Of a stretch of 64,000 nt of DNA, positions 22,003 through 33,790 are shown in pieces. The DNA is from Gibbula magus (Eukaryota > Mollusca > Gastropoda > Trochida > Trochidae), in NCBI GenBank assembly GCA_936450465.1, contig OW388300.1, positions 20,027,232 to 20,091,231 on the forward strand, given 5' to 3'. The first letter of the stretch is position 1. Every line of letters begins with the position of its first letter. The position numbers and the translations under genes are program-made. Under the pieces are notes generated by a model. The model was not told where the DNA came from, made no database searches, and saw nothing but the letters and a program-made list of their open reading frames with translations.

Positions 22003-23693
22003 ACTATAACTTTGGGACTAACATTTGTCAGTTCAAAGTGAAAATTGGTCCTTATAGGAAGAAACCAATGCCTATCACCTGTTATTGCATCTTCAGCCAT
22101 CTAAATATGAAGGCTGTAATTTTCTACTGGAACTTGTTCAGAGTGAGAACTGGAAGTGTGGTTAGAAACCTGTCGTGTTGGATTGAAGACCGTCATTGAG
22201 AATTGGTAACTGGTCATTTAAGGTTCATAGTGGTCAACTGAAGAGGAACAGGTCATTTCTTAAGAATGTAACTGGTCATTGCAAGTAGACACTGGTCATT
22301 CTGAGTTGACGGACGAAATGATCACTGTAGTTATCTAGCAGTACATGTGCTAGTTTCCTACGAGGTGATTATTTGTGCTGGAGTCAGAATGATGAGGAAG
22401 TCTCTGTTAAAGGTGCATCCATTGTGTTTCATAAAATTTGGCTTTAATACAGTCCAACACACCATAAGTTCTGTTCACAATACAAACAAATTCACTCAGC
22501 TTGCATATTCATCCCAATTGCCAAATATATCATAATTACTAGTTTCAATTAATATTGATTTACATCATTATGCATGTGCAGAAACGGAAAGTGCACGTCC
22601 TATTTACATGAACAGTAGTTATATGACCTATTGAACATTATCAACCCAAATTTGGTATTTTTCTGGTTTAAATAAGATTCCAAAATTACATTTGACTCAG
22701 AGGTGCGCGCCACACGCGGTGCATTGTCCGGTTTTCGATCAGAAATCGATACTTTTACCTTCATATCGTCAATATACTAAGTCAAAATGGTAGTTTAAGG
22801 TAACAGTTGGTACTTCTTGATAAAATAAGACCATTTATTACGTTTGGCATATTTGACCCCCAACAACACAATAGATGTATCTTTAAAGTGAGTGAATAAT
22901 GATGATGATGACGCATAGAGTTACCTCCCTTGCAAGACATCTGGTTTATGCACCGTCGCATTTCATAATTTTTTTCAATCTCATTGTCTATGGGTATTGC
23001 CTCTTGGCTGATTGTCCCGTTGGGTTTATTTGCTGATTAGCTCGTACCCGGATCGAGGTCGCCATTTTGGCTGTTCTCGTGAGCCTGCACAGGCTGAGAC
23101 ATTTCGATTGTCTATCACGTTCAGACGCTAAGGTTTAGAACAAACGCACTACTGCAGAAGCAAGGTAGTGATACGATGAAACCGATGCACTAAGATAGGT
23201 ACGTTCAACAAATAAAAATTTCAGATAAAAAACGTAAAATTATAGAGATATGAAAACACGTGTAGATATTTTGGAAGCCAAAGAAATGATGACGAGATCT
23301 CATTTTCTCTCACGAGATTATGTTTAAAGGCTTGCCACTTCTGGCGGAAGTTAAGGAAATATTGATTTAGACCTTATTTCAGTTTACTCAAAAAATTACA
23401 ATTTCATTATGCTTATAAAATTCTCAATTTTTATCACCTTCGTTTTGAAGGTACCAAAAAAATATGGTCATATATTTCTTCATTCTGTATTTTCATTATA
23501 AAAAGCATGCTTTCACTCATTGTGAATACTGTCAAGTGACAGTCAGATTTCAATGGAAAAGATAAAAATTAAGATTTTTGTAAAATTTTATTTTTAAGAT
23601 ATATACTGAAAATAAAATGTCTTGAACAATGATGTGATACAACCACACTTAAATCTGAATCTCATACCTAGAATACCAATCTGACTCCAAGAT
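22003..23693. other. spacer, no gene seen
   Basis: CTGGTCATT-type degenerate repeats at about 22125-22330. A less AT-rich patch lies at 22695-22740 and another at 23035-23100. No supported gene. Confidence 0.45.
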
Positions 23694-23697
23694 TTAA

Positions 23698-23832
23698 AGG
23701 CGCTTTGGTATGTTTTTAGCATATTATGATATATATATGTTTTCCCAAATTTGCAATTCATTATTAAAGTTTATAAATACAATATAATGTACCAGTCAAG
23801 GGTAAAACATTTCATTACATGACCCGATAAGC
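23698..23832 (+). mobile_element. MITE-2 5' fragment
   Basis: TTAA (23694-23697), then AGGCGCTTTGGTATGTTTTT, AATTCATTATTAAAGTTTAT and GGGTAAAACATTTCATTACA, as in the copy at 8936. It breaks off where the CATGCAT array begins. Confidence 0.68.
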
Positions 23833-23833
23833 C

Positions 23834-23945
23834 GCAATCATGCATCATGCATCATGCATCATGCATCTTGCATCATGCATCATGCATCATGCATCTTGCA
23901 TCATGCAAATCATGCAAATCATGCAAATCATGCAAATCATGCAAA
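23834..23945. repeat. CATGCAT 7-mer and ATCATGCAA 9-mer arrays
   Basis: About ten units of ATCATGC or ATCTTGC (7 bp) pass into five units of ATCATGCAA (9 bp). Confidence 0.92.
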
Positions 23946-24889
23946 CCATTTGTGGTCCTTTGGCAGGATCCACGGTGTCACACCTTCTTTATGTATGACA
24001 TAGGTAGGTAGACATAAGTACATTTATATCGGGGGCCTATATTTCAGTGATGGCAGGAAGTTTCTGTCTGGCATGCCACTTCCACCAGGAAGTCATGAGT
24101 CCAGGGAGTAGCATCTTACTTGTCTCCTCCTGTCACCTTTTATAAAGGGAACTTCTTATAGCAGAAACCTTACTTACCATCTCAAGTCTTACATACAGAA
24201 ACAGATCTCTTCCCGTCAGGTTCACGTTTACACAGGAGGTTGTTGAGAGAGAAGCCCTCAACATACCAGATCGTCTCTCACTGTAAATATTAATAATGAG
24301 GAATATATTGATCAGTGAAACCCTAGCATGTTTTTGAGATGTTTGTCAAATCCAATTTCAGAGGACATTGTTGAAATTAGCCCTTCCATTGAAGGGCTGT
24401 TGATGTAAATAGTTAATGATGGAAACCATATACCGCTTCGAATCTAAAATTGGAAGGATTGGGGATAAAGTAATGTTTATCTCATTCATGTCAAAAGTGT
24501 CACAATATGACCTTCAGTTTGACCTTGACCTATTTTTGTAAAATGGATGACCATTGGCTATTACTAGAATTTTATAGGATGGATTCAATTACATATTCAT
24601 CTGAGTAATTCCAGTTGATAGTCAGTATAAGATATGCGATATCAATACATTTGATATTGATTGGAAATGCAATTCAGTAGAGTTGACTCTTCTAAAAACA
24701 TGTTTTCCATCTCAAATCCATCAAGGTAATAGTGATAGGTGAAATACAATATTGACAATCGACCATCATTCTGTGAGAATCATTCCATGATGGCAAAAAG
24801 TGATTGGTTCTCAATGTTGATATAAATATGATATTGCTTGGAAGATCAAAGCAAAAAGTTGGGTTGTGAAACTGTGTACAAACTTCTAG
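23946..24889. other. AT-rich spacer, no gene seen
   Basis: No gene or repeat family recognised. Confidence 0.45.
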
Positions 24890-24892
24890 TAA

Positions 24893-25378
24893 CCCTTAAC
24901 TTGCGGATCCCGGGCTAGTCCATGATGGAAATAATACATGCATGTGTCCCCGCAGACGAACCCCGGAAAGGGATTTAGTATTTCTCAGAGCCGATCATTA
25001 TCAATGAAATACTGGCCAGCGACTCAAGGTTAGTTAGATGGTACCAGATTCATTGTTTAGAAAATTCAGCTGATGGTACCAATGAGTGCCAGGTTAGTTA
25101 AATGGTACCAGATTCATTGTTTAGGAAATTCAGCTGATGGTACCAATGAGTGCCAGGTTAGTTAAATGGTACCAGATTCATTGTCTTGGAAATTCAGCTG
25201 GTGGTACCAATGAGTGCCAGGTTAGTTAAATGGTACCAGATTCATTGTCTTGGAAATTCAGCTGGTGGTACCAATGAGTGCCAACTCAGATAAATAAATT
25301 TAAAGACTATAGCGAGCTAGGGGTCAGAATATTCTGCCACGAGGGCAAGAAAGGGTAATATAGAATATACCAATTTGG
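24893..25378. mobile_element. 486-bp piggyBac-derived MITE, diverged
   Basis: It starts CCCTTAACTTGCGGATCCCG, as the complete element starts CCCTTAACATGCGGGTCCCG. The 3' part has TTCTGCCACGAGGGCAAGAA like the copy at 5519. The left target is GTAA rather than TTAA; the right is TTAA (25379-25382). The terminal 15 bp on the right are decayed. A 64 bp tandem array fills the middle. Confidence 0.68.
25022..25285. repeat. 64-bp tandem repeat, four units
   Basis: Units contain GGTTAGTTAAATGGTACCAG and CAGCTGATGGTACCAATGAG. They lie inside the piggyBac-derived MITE. Confidence 0.9.
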
Positions 25379-25382
25379 TTAA

Positions 25383-26196
25383 TATAGTCATTCCATGAAG
25401 GTGTCATAAAATTCTCGATAAGAGGGTTCCTTTGTTGTCATAGGAGGTTAATACCAGCAAGGTATTGGTTGTAGGACTTCTGACTGCCAAGACAGATACG
25501 CTGAACTGTCAATTGTAAGAGATTGGATGTGAAACTTTGGCATGGGGACAGATCACGATCTCTTCTTATTGGCTGTGGAACTCTTCTGTCAGCCAGGCTT
25601 AGATGTCATGTCTGGAGGTGTCCTGGAAACATTGCACAGAAGATTGGGTGGCCAAATAGTTCAGATAACATGACAGAATGCTAATATGCAGTGACTGATT
25701 TTTCATTGTACTAGTTGACAAGTTCTTGTGATTATTTATTGTCTGCCCTGTCCTCCTTCCCTCAGTCCTGAATTAGATGGTATGTTGAACAGGAAAAGCT
25801 TTATCCGGATTGATACCCGAAGTTTATCTTTTAGTCTGATGATTATCACTTCCAAATATTCCAATGCATAACTTGATTATCATACCCACAAAGGATGATA
25901 TTCACTAGGTGTGCCTTAAATTTCTTAATTTTATATAAAAATTTAGAAGCACTTTCTAACAGAGTTCTGTAACAACATTGAGTGTGTTTCAACTCTAGGA
26001 TGAACTTTAATCAGGACACTAGACCAGGTTCAGTGGCCAATCCAGGAATTTTGAAGGGGGGTGTTATTTTGAAGGAGAGGGTGTTAGACCCCTGAACCCT
26101 CATCCCCCACTGCAGTTTTGGGTGAGGGTGAGGACTCTGAAGGTTTTCAGGTTGGCCTTCAGTGGGTTCTCTACTACAGGTCTGTCTCTACTGTGG
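25383..26196. other. spacer, no gene seen
   Basis: No gene or repeat family recognised. Confidence 0.45.
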
Positions 26197-26207
26197 ACAT
26201 TCAAACT

Positions 26208-26498
26208 CCTGCGGGGCGGGATAGCACAGTGGTTAGCACATTTGTGCTTTGGATCAAGAGGTCCGGTGTCTAATCCCGCCAGGGGCAATGCAACTTTGTC
26301 TGCGGTAGTGAACTGTTCTACACGCAGTAAGGTTTGGGTGCAATGCTACACTGAATTTCAGCTAATATCACCCATGGTTTGCTAGTCCCAGTCGATGCTC
26401 GCAGGTTTCACCGCAATCCGTAGCCACATGGCATTGCGGGCTTTCTCCCTGCCATTATACCATGATATAAGTGAAATACTCTTGAACCTCAACTCACC
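26208..26498 (+). mobile_element. tRNA-derived SINE
   Basis: Box A TAGCACAGTGG, degraded box B, full body with a small deletion before the tail. Flanks ACATTCAAACT (26197-26207) and ACATTTCAAACT (26499-26510) are probably the target duplication with one inserted base. Confidence 0.86.
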
Positions 26499-26577
26499 AC
26501 ATTTCAAACTTTGCAGTTCAACTTTTAGTTTGATAGTTCATTCCCATCCTGAGAGTATTGATTAAGGATCAATCAGA

Positions 26578-26752
26578 TTTCAGACTGCTATTGTTCATCT
26601 TAGATGTTGATATTTCTGTCTACGGAATCAGTCTTATTTCAGACAGGTATCGTACATCTCACATGTTGGTTCTTCTGTCTACAAAATCAATCTGTTTTCA
26701 GACAACAATCGTACATCGTACATGTTGATATTTGGGTCCACAGACTCAATCT
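26578..26752. repeat. ~66-bp imperfect tandem repeat, three units
   Basis: Units carry TCAGAC, ATCGTACATC and ATGTTGATATTT with TCTGTCTAC. Confidence 0.65.
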
Positions 26753-26928
26753 AGCCACGTGGGCAATCTACTGGATGAACCTGACTGTGTTTGTGTAATG
26801 TGTGGTCATTCATCATCTACCGAAGTCTCTTTTTCAGCAGCTTGTTGGAGTAGTCTTGTCAACAGATATCTGTATTTGGACGTACTGCCAATCATCATAT
26901 GTAAGAGTAATTGAACCTTTACTTGGTA

Positions 26929-27384
26929 CAGTCAGACCCTGTTTATCCACACAAGATTGTTACAGTTAAAGGGGCGGCATAGCGCAGTGGTTAGCGCGTT
27001 CGGCTTCGGATCATGAAGTCCAGGGTTCTAATCCCGCCAGGGGCACGCCAACTCTGTCTGCAGTAGAGAACTGTTCTACAGGTTTGGGTGCAATGCTACA
27101 CTGAATTTCATTGCAGTACCACCCATGGTTTGCTAGTTCCAGCCGATGCTTGCAGGTTTCACCTCAATGCATAGCTACATGGCGTTGCAGGCTTTCTCCC
27201 TGCCATAATACTAGCAGCCGCGATATAAGTGAAATACTTTTGAAAGAGCTGTTAAACCCTTAACTCACCTCACCTGTTACAGTTAAAATCGTCCTGATAG
27301 CAAGCCATGCGCTTAAACGAATCATCAGTTGCATGATGGCCGAGTTTCTGAATATACAGGGTCTGGTTAAACGAGGTCTGACTG
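26929..27384. mobile_element. short pogo-like element with nested SINE
   Basis: Left end CAGTCAGACCCTGTTTATCC after TA (26927-26928). Right end GGTTAAACGAGGTCTGACTG is its near-perfect inverse, followed by TT where TA is expected. Without the SINE and its duplication the element is about 139 bp. Confidence 0.68.
26971..27274 (+). mobile_element. tRNA-derived SINE nested in pogo-like element
   Basis: The 13 bp TGTTACAGTTAAA lies at 26958-26970 and 27275-27287. Box A TAGCGCAGTGG is intact; box B is GGTTCTAATCC. About 13 bp after TGTTCTACA are missing. Confidence 0.93.
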
Positions 27385-27482
27385 TTCTCGCCAAATTTTG
27401 CCAAACCCTTCTGAGTGGCTACAACAGTAATCTGGATCCAGGATTTGAGACTGGCTTGAGATCCTGGACAATTGCAAAACAT

Positions 27483-27668
27483 GCAGAACACAGTTGATAT
27501 AACTTTGTGGTATGAGCTTAGCATATCTTTGTGGTATGAGTTAAGCATAACATTGTGGTATGAACTTTATATAACTTTGTGGTATGAGCTAAGTATAACT
27601 TTGTGGTATGAGCTAAGTATAACTTTGTGGTATGAACTTTATATAACTTTGTGGTATGAGCTTAATAT
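27483..27668. repeat. 24-bp minisatellite, left part
   Basis: Units AACTTTGTGGTATGAGCTTA. The same repeat resumes at 28075-28145, so the array is split by about 400 bp. Confidence 0.9.
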
Positions 27669-27672
27669 AAAG

Positions 27673-27829
27673 AGGATATTTGACATTTCACGTCGAATAC
27701 CATGTATATCTCATCGAGTGAAGTAGAAAAGTATATTTTCACGAGTGGCATAGCCACAAGTGTAAATATACTTTTTCTACTTCACGAGATGAGATATACT
27801 TGGTATTCGACGAGAATTGTCAAATGTTC
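27673..27829. repeat. foldback hairpin C, ~75-bp arms
   Basis: CGTCGAATACCATGTATATC pairs with GATATACTTGGTATTCGACG. Pairing continues inward through GAAGTAGAAAAGTATATTT to a loop around GGCATAGCC. TGACGTCA lies about 90 bp downstream. Confidence 0.9.
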
Positions 27830-28074
27830 TATTTATTAGATTAACTAGTTATGTATAGTTATTACAATGAAAGGAGCATCCATGCTCTCCTCGCTTTATC
27901 ACGGTCTTATTGTTATGATGACGTCATATGATCGAAAGTGTTCTTTCACGCAGTAGAATAACATGTTATTTCACTCAGTGAAAATACGACTTTTATATTA
28001 ACCGATAAATGCCGTATTTCACCACTGAAAATATAATAAAACCTTGTACTATAACAATTATATTTCACATTTTG
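27830..28074. other. foldback-associated sequence inside the split minisatellite
   Basis: Holds GATGACGTCATATG near 27917 and a small inverted repeat, GTGAAAATACG/CGTATTTCAC. No gene. Confidence 0.5.
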
Positions 28075-28145
28075 GTATGAGCTTAGTATATCATTGTGGT
28101 ATGAGCTTTATATTTAACATTGTGGTGAGCTTAATATAACATTGC
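28075..28145. repeat. 24-bp minisatellite, right part
   Basis: TTTTGGTATGAGCTTAGTAT and ATTGTGGTATGAGCTTTATA units continue the array at 27483-27668. Confidence 0.8.
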
Positions 28146-28696
28146 TGAGATATTCTATCAAATCCGAGCCTTCAATTTTTGCTCATTTATTTGGTCACTA
28201 AGCTACTTAGTGAAGCCCATTGCTCAGGGGTCCTTACACTAACAGCTGTTTCTGCTTACCAAAGTGTTTAGTATTCCAAGGACCTCGATCTGCATTGAGT
28301 CCAGTAATTCTTGCATGTCTGAGGAGACTGGAGACAAGATGATATTGATTCTGCAGAAAGATCCTGACACATTTCATATCTTGTCTTGGCCCCTTGTTGA
28401 ACTACGATGACGGGAGATACAGTGTTTTTGCTTCGTAATTGATCTTCTATTGGAAGTTTTTCTATAATTGTCTGACAAATTGAATGTTTTTTCTGTCTTT
28501 GATAAATGCTGAATTTGTGAATGGAGCTCAATGGATTCAAGCAAGAAACATTTTTTATTTTCGGTTTTTGTCTGGAAGTTTTAGAAATGGATTTTCTTGG
28601 TGTCATTTTGGTAATCAATGACCTTCTGGTGTATTATGACTCTAGTGACCTTTTCAAGTGGAGACCTTCAATGTTCTTGTATAATGAACAGTGCGT
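28146..28696. other. spacer, no gene seen
   Basis: Frames occur on both strands but without family resemblance. Confidence 0.45.
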
Positions 28697-28795
28697 TATG
28701 AACCCTAACACTAACCTTAATCTCACCCAAACTTTAACCAAAGTAATCATAGTAATCCTAACTCAAACTTAAACCCAAACTTCAACCTGAAACAT
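28697..28795. repeat. degenerate AACCCTAAC-like repeat
   Basis: ATGAACCCTAACACTAACC and CTCAAACTTAAACCCAAAC. It resembles a decayed version of the array at 14185. Confidence 0.55.
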
Positions 28796-28926
28796 GGTAT
28801 GGCCAAATACAAAAAAAGAAATGTTTCTAGGGCATTAGCAAATCACTTATAATGGTGCAAGTGACAGCTTTTTATTGTCATTTTTAAAAAAGTAAATTAA
28901 TAGTTTGCAGCATCATTTTCGCTAAT

Positions 28927-29080
28927 CCTCAAATTATATTTGTCCCTCAAATTATATTTGTCCCTCAAATTCCATTTGTCCACCAAATTCCATTTGTCCA
29001 CCACATTCCATTTGTCCACCACATTCCATTTGTCCACCACATTCCATTTGTCCACCACATTCCATTTGTCCACCTTTGTC
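28927..29080. repeat. 18-bp minisatellite
   Basis: Units CATTCCATTTGTCCACCA preceded by CAAATTATATTTGTCCCT variants. Being a multiple of three, it produces open frames on both strands, which are artefacts. Confidence 0.92.
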
Positions 29081-29331
29081 CACCAAATATATGAATCTGC
29101 ACTTCCAAGATATATTTTGATCGGAAAAATGTACCCCTCCTTGTCATATTTTTCCAACAAAAAAATTAAAATAAAGTCCTACCGCCCTTGTCACTTTTGA
29201 AAAACAGTGCACCAGAAACAATTAACTTTTTATACAGCCTAATCTTCTATCTTCTTGTATTATGAACAGTTCTATTGTTGTCTGCAAACTGCAAACTGCA
29301 AATTTTATCGTATTACTTTCCTTCACCATTC

Positions 29332-29633
29332 TTTCGCAAAGGTTAACTCGTTCGACTTCGGAGGCCTGGGGTTCGTATCCCGTTGGCGGCTTGGTAACTT
29401 TGTCTGCTGTAGAGAAATGTTCTACATGCAGTAAGGTTTGGGTCCAATGCTACACTGAATTTCAGCGTAGTATCACCCATGATTCGTTAGCTCCAGCCGT
29501 TGCTCGCAGGTTTCACCGCAATGCATAGCCACATGGCGTTGCGGGCTTTCTCCCTGCAATAGTACTAGCAGCCGAGATATAAGTAAAATACTCTTGAAAG
29601 CAGCGTTAAACCCCAACTCACCTCACCTAATCT
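29332..29633 (+). mobile_element. tRNA-derived SINE
   Basis: The head is shortened (box A lost); box B is GGTTCGTATCC. Flanks CCTTCACCATTC (29320-29331) and CCTTCAACATTC (29634-29645) match at 11 of 12 positions. Confidence 0.88.
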
Positions 29634-29645
29634 CCTTCAACATTC

Positions 29646-30949
29646 AAATATTATTAAAGTCTGATGGAGTTTTTTTGGTGGTATCTAACTGTGTAATGTT
29701 ATCGTTATTTCAACTTTGAAGTTAAACTAGCAGAATTGTACTGGAATAATTAGGTAGCTTGTCTCATTTGATGTTATACATTATCTAGAACCCAGAATAA
29801 TTAGGTCTTAAGTAAGTGAGTTCATTCTCTTTAAGTGGCAGGATATCTTTCAAATGCCAGACTAAAAGAATGATGCTCAAAGCCTACATTTCAATTAAGT
29901 CCGTAAACAGAAATAATCTCCGAGTTAAAACCTAAACAAGTATTTGATTTATCTGTGAAGATTAAAGGTAAAGCATCAAATATTCTTTTTTGTGTAGTCT
30001 GGAAACAAAATAAAGAGTTCTCATTGTTCATTTTCAAAGAATTCAAAATAAGAAATTTATTCAGTCTGATTATCTGAAGCTGTGAAGCATATCCATGTCA
30101 TAAAAATATCTGAAATAGTCTCAGTTCAGATTCTGATGTCATAAATCAAAATGGATCGATGCTTTGATATTTTTGAAAAAGGGATCTGTCACATATTGTG
30201 AAAGCTTTTCTAAATAACGAGGTTACTGTTTTGTTTCTAGCTTGTGGTTTATTAGATATGACAGAAACCGTCAAATGTATTAAGTTTAATCTGGCAATTT
30301 TGTTGTTGATTTTATCACTTTAAAGTCTCATCTCATCTGAGAATTGTTTTAAATATTTATTTCTAGGTTTCATCTTTGTTTTAATGGACTACATAACTTA
30401 CAGTGTATCAATAGATAGATTAATAATTTTCTAGCAGAAATCCTGCTTCCCTTAATCATATAAAGTGTAAAAACATAATTCATGCAAATTAACTTTTGCT
30501 GAACAGTAGAAAATAACTTACTTAAGTAATTTATTTATGTTGTTAAAACCAAAAAAATTATTGAGGTTTTATGATTGTAAATTGGAATGTTTTAATGATA
30601 ATGATAATGATAATAGTCTTATATGTTAAGTTCTGATACCCGCTGCTCAATGGCCGCACACTATTACTCAGAAAGAAAAGTATTTTGGATGCTACTGCTA
30701 AGTCGGTTCGTCCCATGTTCAGGTATCCATTTGTACAGCTTATGTGCTAAAATTCCATGTGGATGAAAATTCTTGCTTAGGAAAGAACACGGTATGAGGC
30801 CCAGATCACAAAGTTTTGTGTCTCCACCGGGAATCGAACCTGGATCTTTGGCTTGAGAGGACATCATGTGCTTCACACATTTTCATGTATTACAACACAT
30901 TTACTGCAACACAATCAATTTCTCCACATTCTATAGCCAGATATCAGTT
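29646..30949. other. AT-rich spacer, no gene seen
   Basis: A short ATGATA run lies near 30597. No gene or repeat family recognised. Confidence 0.45.
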
Positions 30950-31165
30950 TGATTTGTTTTCTCGTTTTATCCCATTGTGTCCGTGACAGAGGAATAACCA
31001 ATTTTCTTTGGAGCTCTGAAAGCTGATTGAGCTCGGTGCAGCTCTTGTGTGTGGTATATCAGTATGAGAAGGGCTCAGCGGCAGCTGTTAGGAGTTTAGT
31101 GGCAGCAGGATTAGTGGAGACGACAGTTCCTGACAATATGTCTTGTACTGGGGAGAGACATTAGC
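30950..31165 (+). promoter_or_regulatory. conserved block 1, candidate alternative first exon or promoter
   Basis: Bases 31027-31137 are 97% identical (3 differences in 111) to 62280-62390, while flanks fall off quickly on both sides. Upstream, weaker similarity (TTGATTTGT, ATTGTGTC) continues about 80 bp. It contains the small hairpin GAGCT-CGGTGC-AGCTC and an initiator-like TCAGT. A 33-residue frame starting CAG CTC TTG (QLLCVVYQYEKGSAAAVRSL and on to TVPDN) is open in both copies, with both differences inside it synonymous. A strong 5' splice site follows at 31789. Promoter, first exon or coding exon cannot be decided here. Confidence 0.4.
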
Positions 31166-31323
31166 TGTTCAGGGACTGAGAGACGGAGAGACAATCGAAA
31201 GAAAGTTGTTGTTGTGCCAGACGAGGACAGCTGTTGACGGTTGGTCTCGTACTGTGGGGAGTTGTCAGAAAGGAGAAATATAAGTTTGTACCTAAGACAG
31301 ACCTGCTACTTGGTCTAACTAGG

Positions 31324-31480
31324 TACTTGGGAACGGATGTTTCATCTGTAAACAGACTTGTGTTCCTAGATTCTGAACAAGAGAGAAGTAAGTACTTGGG
31401 AACGGCCGTTTCATCATCCTAGTTGGGAATTGATGTTGTCATCTGCAGACAGACCTGCAACTAGGTTCTGAACAACAGAG
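31324..31480. repeat. ~70-bp imperfect tandem duplication
   Basis: GTACTTGGGAACGG and GTTTCATC occur twice, and AGACCTGCAACTAGGTTCTG echoes the second half of the unit. It lies between conserved block 1 and its downstream splice donor. Confidence 0.6.
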
Positions 31481-31783
31481 GATCTTGTACTTTGGAACAA
31501 ATCTTTTCTCCTGGAGACAGAGACTCTATAACAGATATCAGTTGAAATAGTCAGAAACGTAGAATTTCCCACCTCATAGTCATCGGTTACTAGTTGTTGA
31601 GGACAGGAATGGTCATGACACATGAAATCCCTCTTTTGAACTTGTGAGTCTGGTTTTGAAGGGACCATCCATTTAGAAAGAGTTAATTGTTAACTCGGCT
31701 CTAGACTGAAGCCCTAGTGGAGCTAGTTGGCAGGTTTGAGTTCTTATGGTTGAAATGAAGTCGAGTGGAAATCTGTCAATGGA

Positions 31784-31794
31784 GTGTGGTGAGT
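31784..31794 (+). other. strong 5' splice-site candidate
   Basis: GTGTG then GTGAGTG, with GT at 31789-31790, about 650 bp after conserved block 1. Confidence 0.35.
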
Positions 31795-31799
31795 GTTGC

Positions 31800-33034
31800 T
31801 GTTTCTCTTATGTATCTTTTAGACAGAAAAAGGTAGACATGTTTTTCTAACATTTTATTGATGATCACAACACTCAGTGTCAGAAAGAACTGTAAATCGA
31901 CAGAGAGACATAATTGTTTATTTACATCTCAATTTCATAAATATGAATACATGAAAGTGATACCATATTTTAAAGAGATCAACCGCAGAGCAATTTATGA
32001 GAGATGTTAAAAGACATAAAAGACAATATTTACAATGTAAACACATAAAAATACATACATTTTAAAAATAAAATGTACATATAAACATCATTAGATTATT
32101 TGTACAGTAAAAAACGCCTATATTCTCTACAACATGAGTGAACTCTTCACATGTGAAAATCAGGGCAAAATGTTGAGATATTGTAAAAAATGTAAAATTG
32201 GCAAATTCATCACGGCAGAGCTTTGATAGACACTTGTAATGTGTGGTTTAAACATATCTTTATTTCCAAGTGAAATCTGGATTGGCGAACAAGCCATAGG
32301 CTTATTTCAACGCCGCTCCAGTACAATGAAAGCAAAAGCTGAAAGCAGAAACAAGTCAATGAAATGAAGTAGACTTAAAATAAGAAAAAGCCTTTACAAT
32401 TATTTTCCAAGTATAAAATGAAACATTTCTGTTATTATTTTCTGTAATGTGTGTGTATAAGGGGCACTTTTGTAGTACGCTTCATCTTCAATGCAGTTAA
32501 AACAATCATGAAAATAAATGGCAAGTATTTCTAATTCAAACAGTCTATTATCTACAGGTTTGCTATCATATCGGTCAGTCTCTATCCTCAGGGGTGCCAC
32601 ACTGCACACAACAATATTCTCTAAACATTTACGTATATTCTACGCTGATGCTAGATGTCTAGTTATATAATTGTCAAAGTGTTGATATACTGGACAAAAA
32701 AAGTAAGGGATATTTTGAAAATTTTGAAATTATTAATACTGATGTACTTATTACTTCACATATTAATAAAATATTAATAAAATATCAAATATCACTAACT
32801 TATTTTGTCAATTATAATAATGCGACCTGCCCATTCCATGTGACATGCATACACGACCCTTAAGTGGAAATCACTTGTCATGATGGACATGTCCCAGTAG
32901 TAAATGACATGACTCTGATTGCATGACCTCTAGTGGAGACTATCTGCTTGACCACCGAGGAATGTGACTGGAATGTTGGTGTGGCACCTTGACCAGCTGG
33001 TTTGGTCTGATAACACAGTATTTGAAGTGCATGC
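31800..33034. other. AT-rich spacer, no gene seen
   Basis: No gene or repeat family recognised. Confidence 0.45.
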
Positions 33035-33790
33035 TTCTATCAAAAGGGGTATTTTTTGTTGAAACGTAATTCGAGAGGATATTCCCGTTTACACATTATA
33101 TGCTACCGTATTCTCTCAGGTATAAGACCACACTCGAGCCTTAGACCACCCCCACTTTTCAGGGGTTGTACTGGTTGGGGTTTTTCTCAGGTTATAGCCA
33201 ACCCCCAACTTTGCCAGATGTTCCATGGTCATACATTACATAAATCTATAAAATGATTTCAAGTTAAGTGTCAAAAACCTAAAAAAACAAACTATTCTGA
33301 CTGTCTCGTACTCTCCATATAAATTTTCATCTGAGTTTGGGTCTCTCCTGTCTAAAAGCCCACCCCCGTGTTTTCAAGATGTTTGTTTGCCTGCCCCCCC
33401 CCCCCCCGTCTTATACCCGAGATATTACGGTATTAATATATGATCACAGTCAAATTGAAATATTATTAATGAAATTAATACTTTGATGACTTTACATTTC
33501 ACAACTTCATAAGGACTAGTGCACATTTGTTGAAAAATATAAACAATGAGAATTGAAGCCATTAATTCATTAGTACGTATATACGTGCTGCGAGTGGGGA
33601 AAACTTCGCTGCGGCCTAACAGCATATTGTTTATTAGTTTTATGATATGTTATTTGTTACTATGTAAATATTCTATCAGTATATTTTTTTTATTATTACA
33701 ATTTTTTTAAAGTGGGTTAAATATAGCATGTTTTCATTTCATGAAATGCCAAGATGGTGGTTGCTGCCGATAGATCGGTGATAGCACTTT
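33035..33790 (+). mobile_element. MITE-4 copy with nested MITE-3
   Basis: The body (GAAACGTAATTCGAGAGGAT, ACAATGAGAATTGAAGCCAT, GAGTGGGGAAAACTTCGCT) aligns in reverse with 43205-43548. MITE-3 interrupts it at 33106-33430. The right end is CCCTTTAAAG. Boundaries are approximate. Confidence 0.55.
33106..33430. mobile_element. MITE-3, complete, TA-flanked
   Basis: Ends CCGTATTCTCTCAGGTATAA and the inverse of its right end (CCGTAATATCTCGGGTATAA) agree at 17 of 20 positions. TA flanks lie at 33104-33105 and 33431-33432. It contains a C14 run near 33394. No coding capacity. TA targeting suggests a Tc1/mariner-type source. Confidence 0.78.

Noticed and set aside
28897..29200. Frames with VDKWNV or LSTTFH repeats on both strands
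   Set aside because: 18 bp minisatellite; period divisible by three keeps all frames open.
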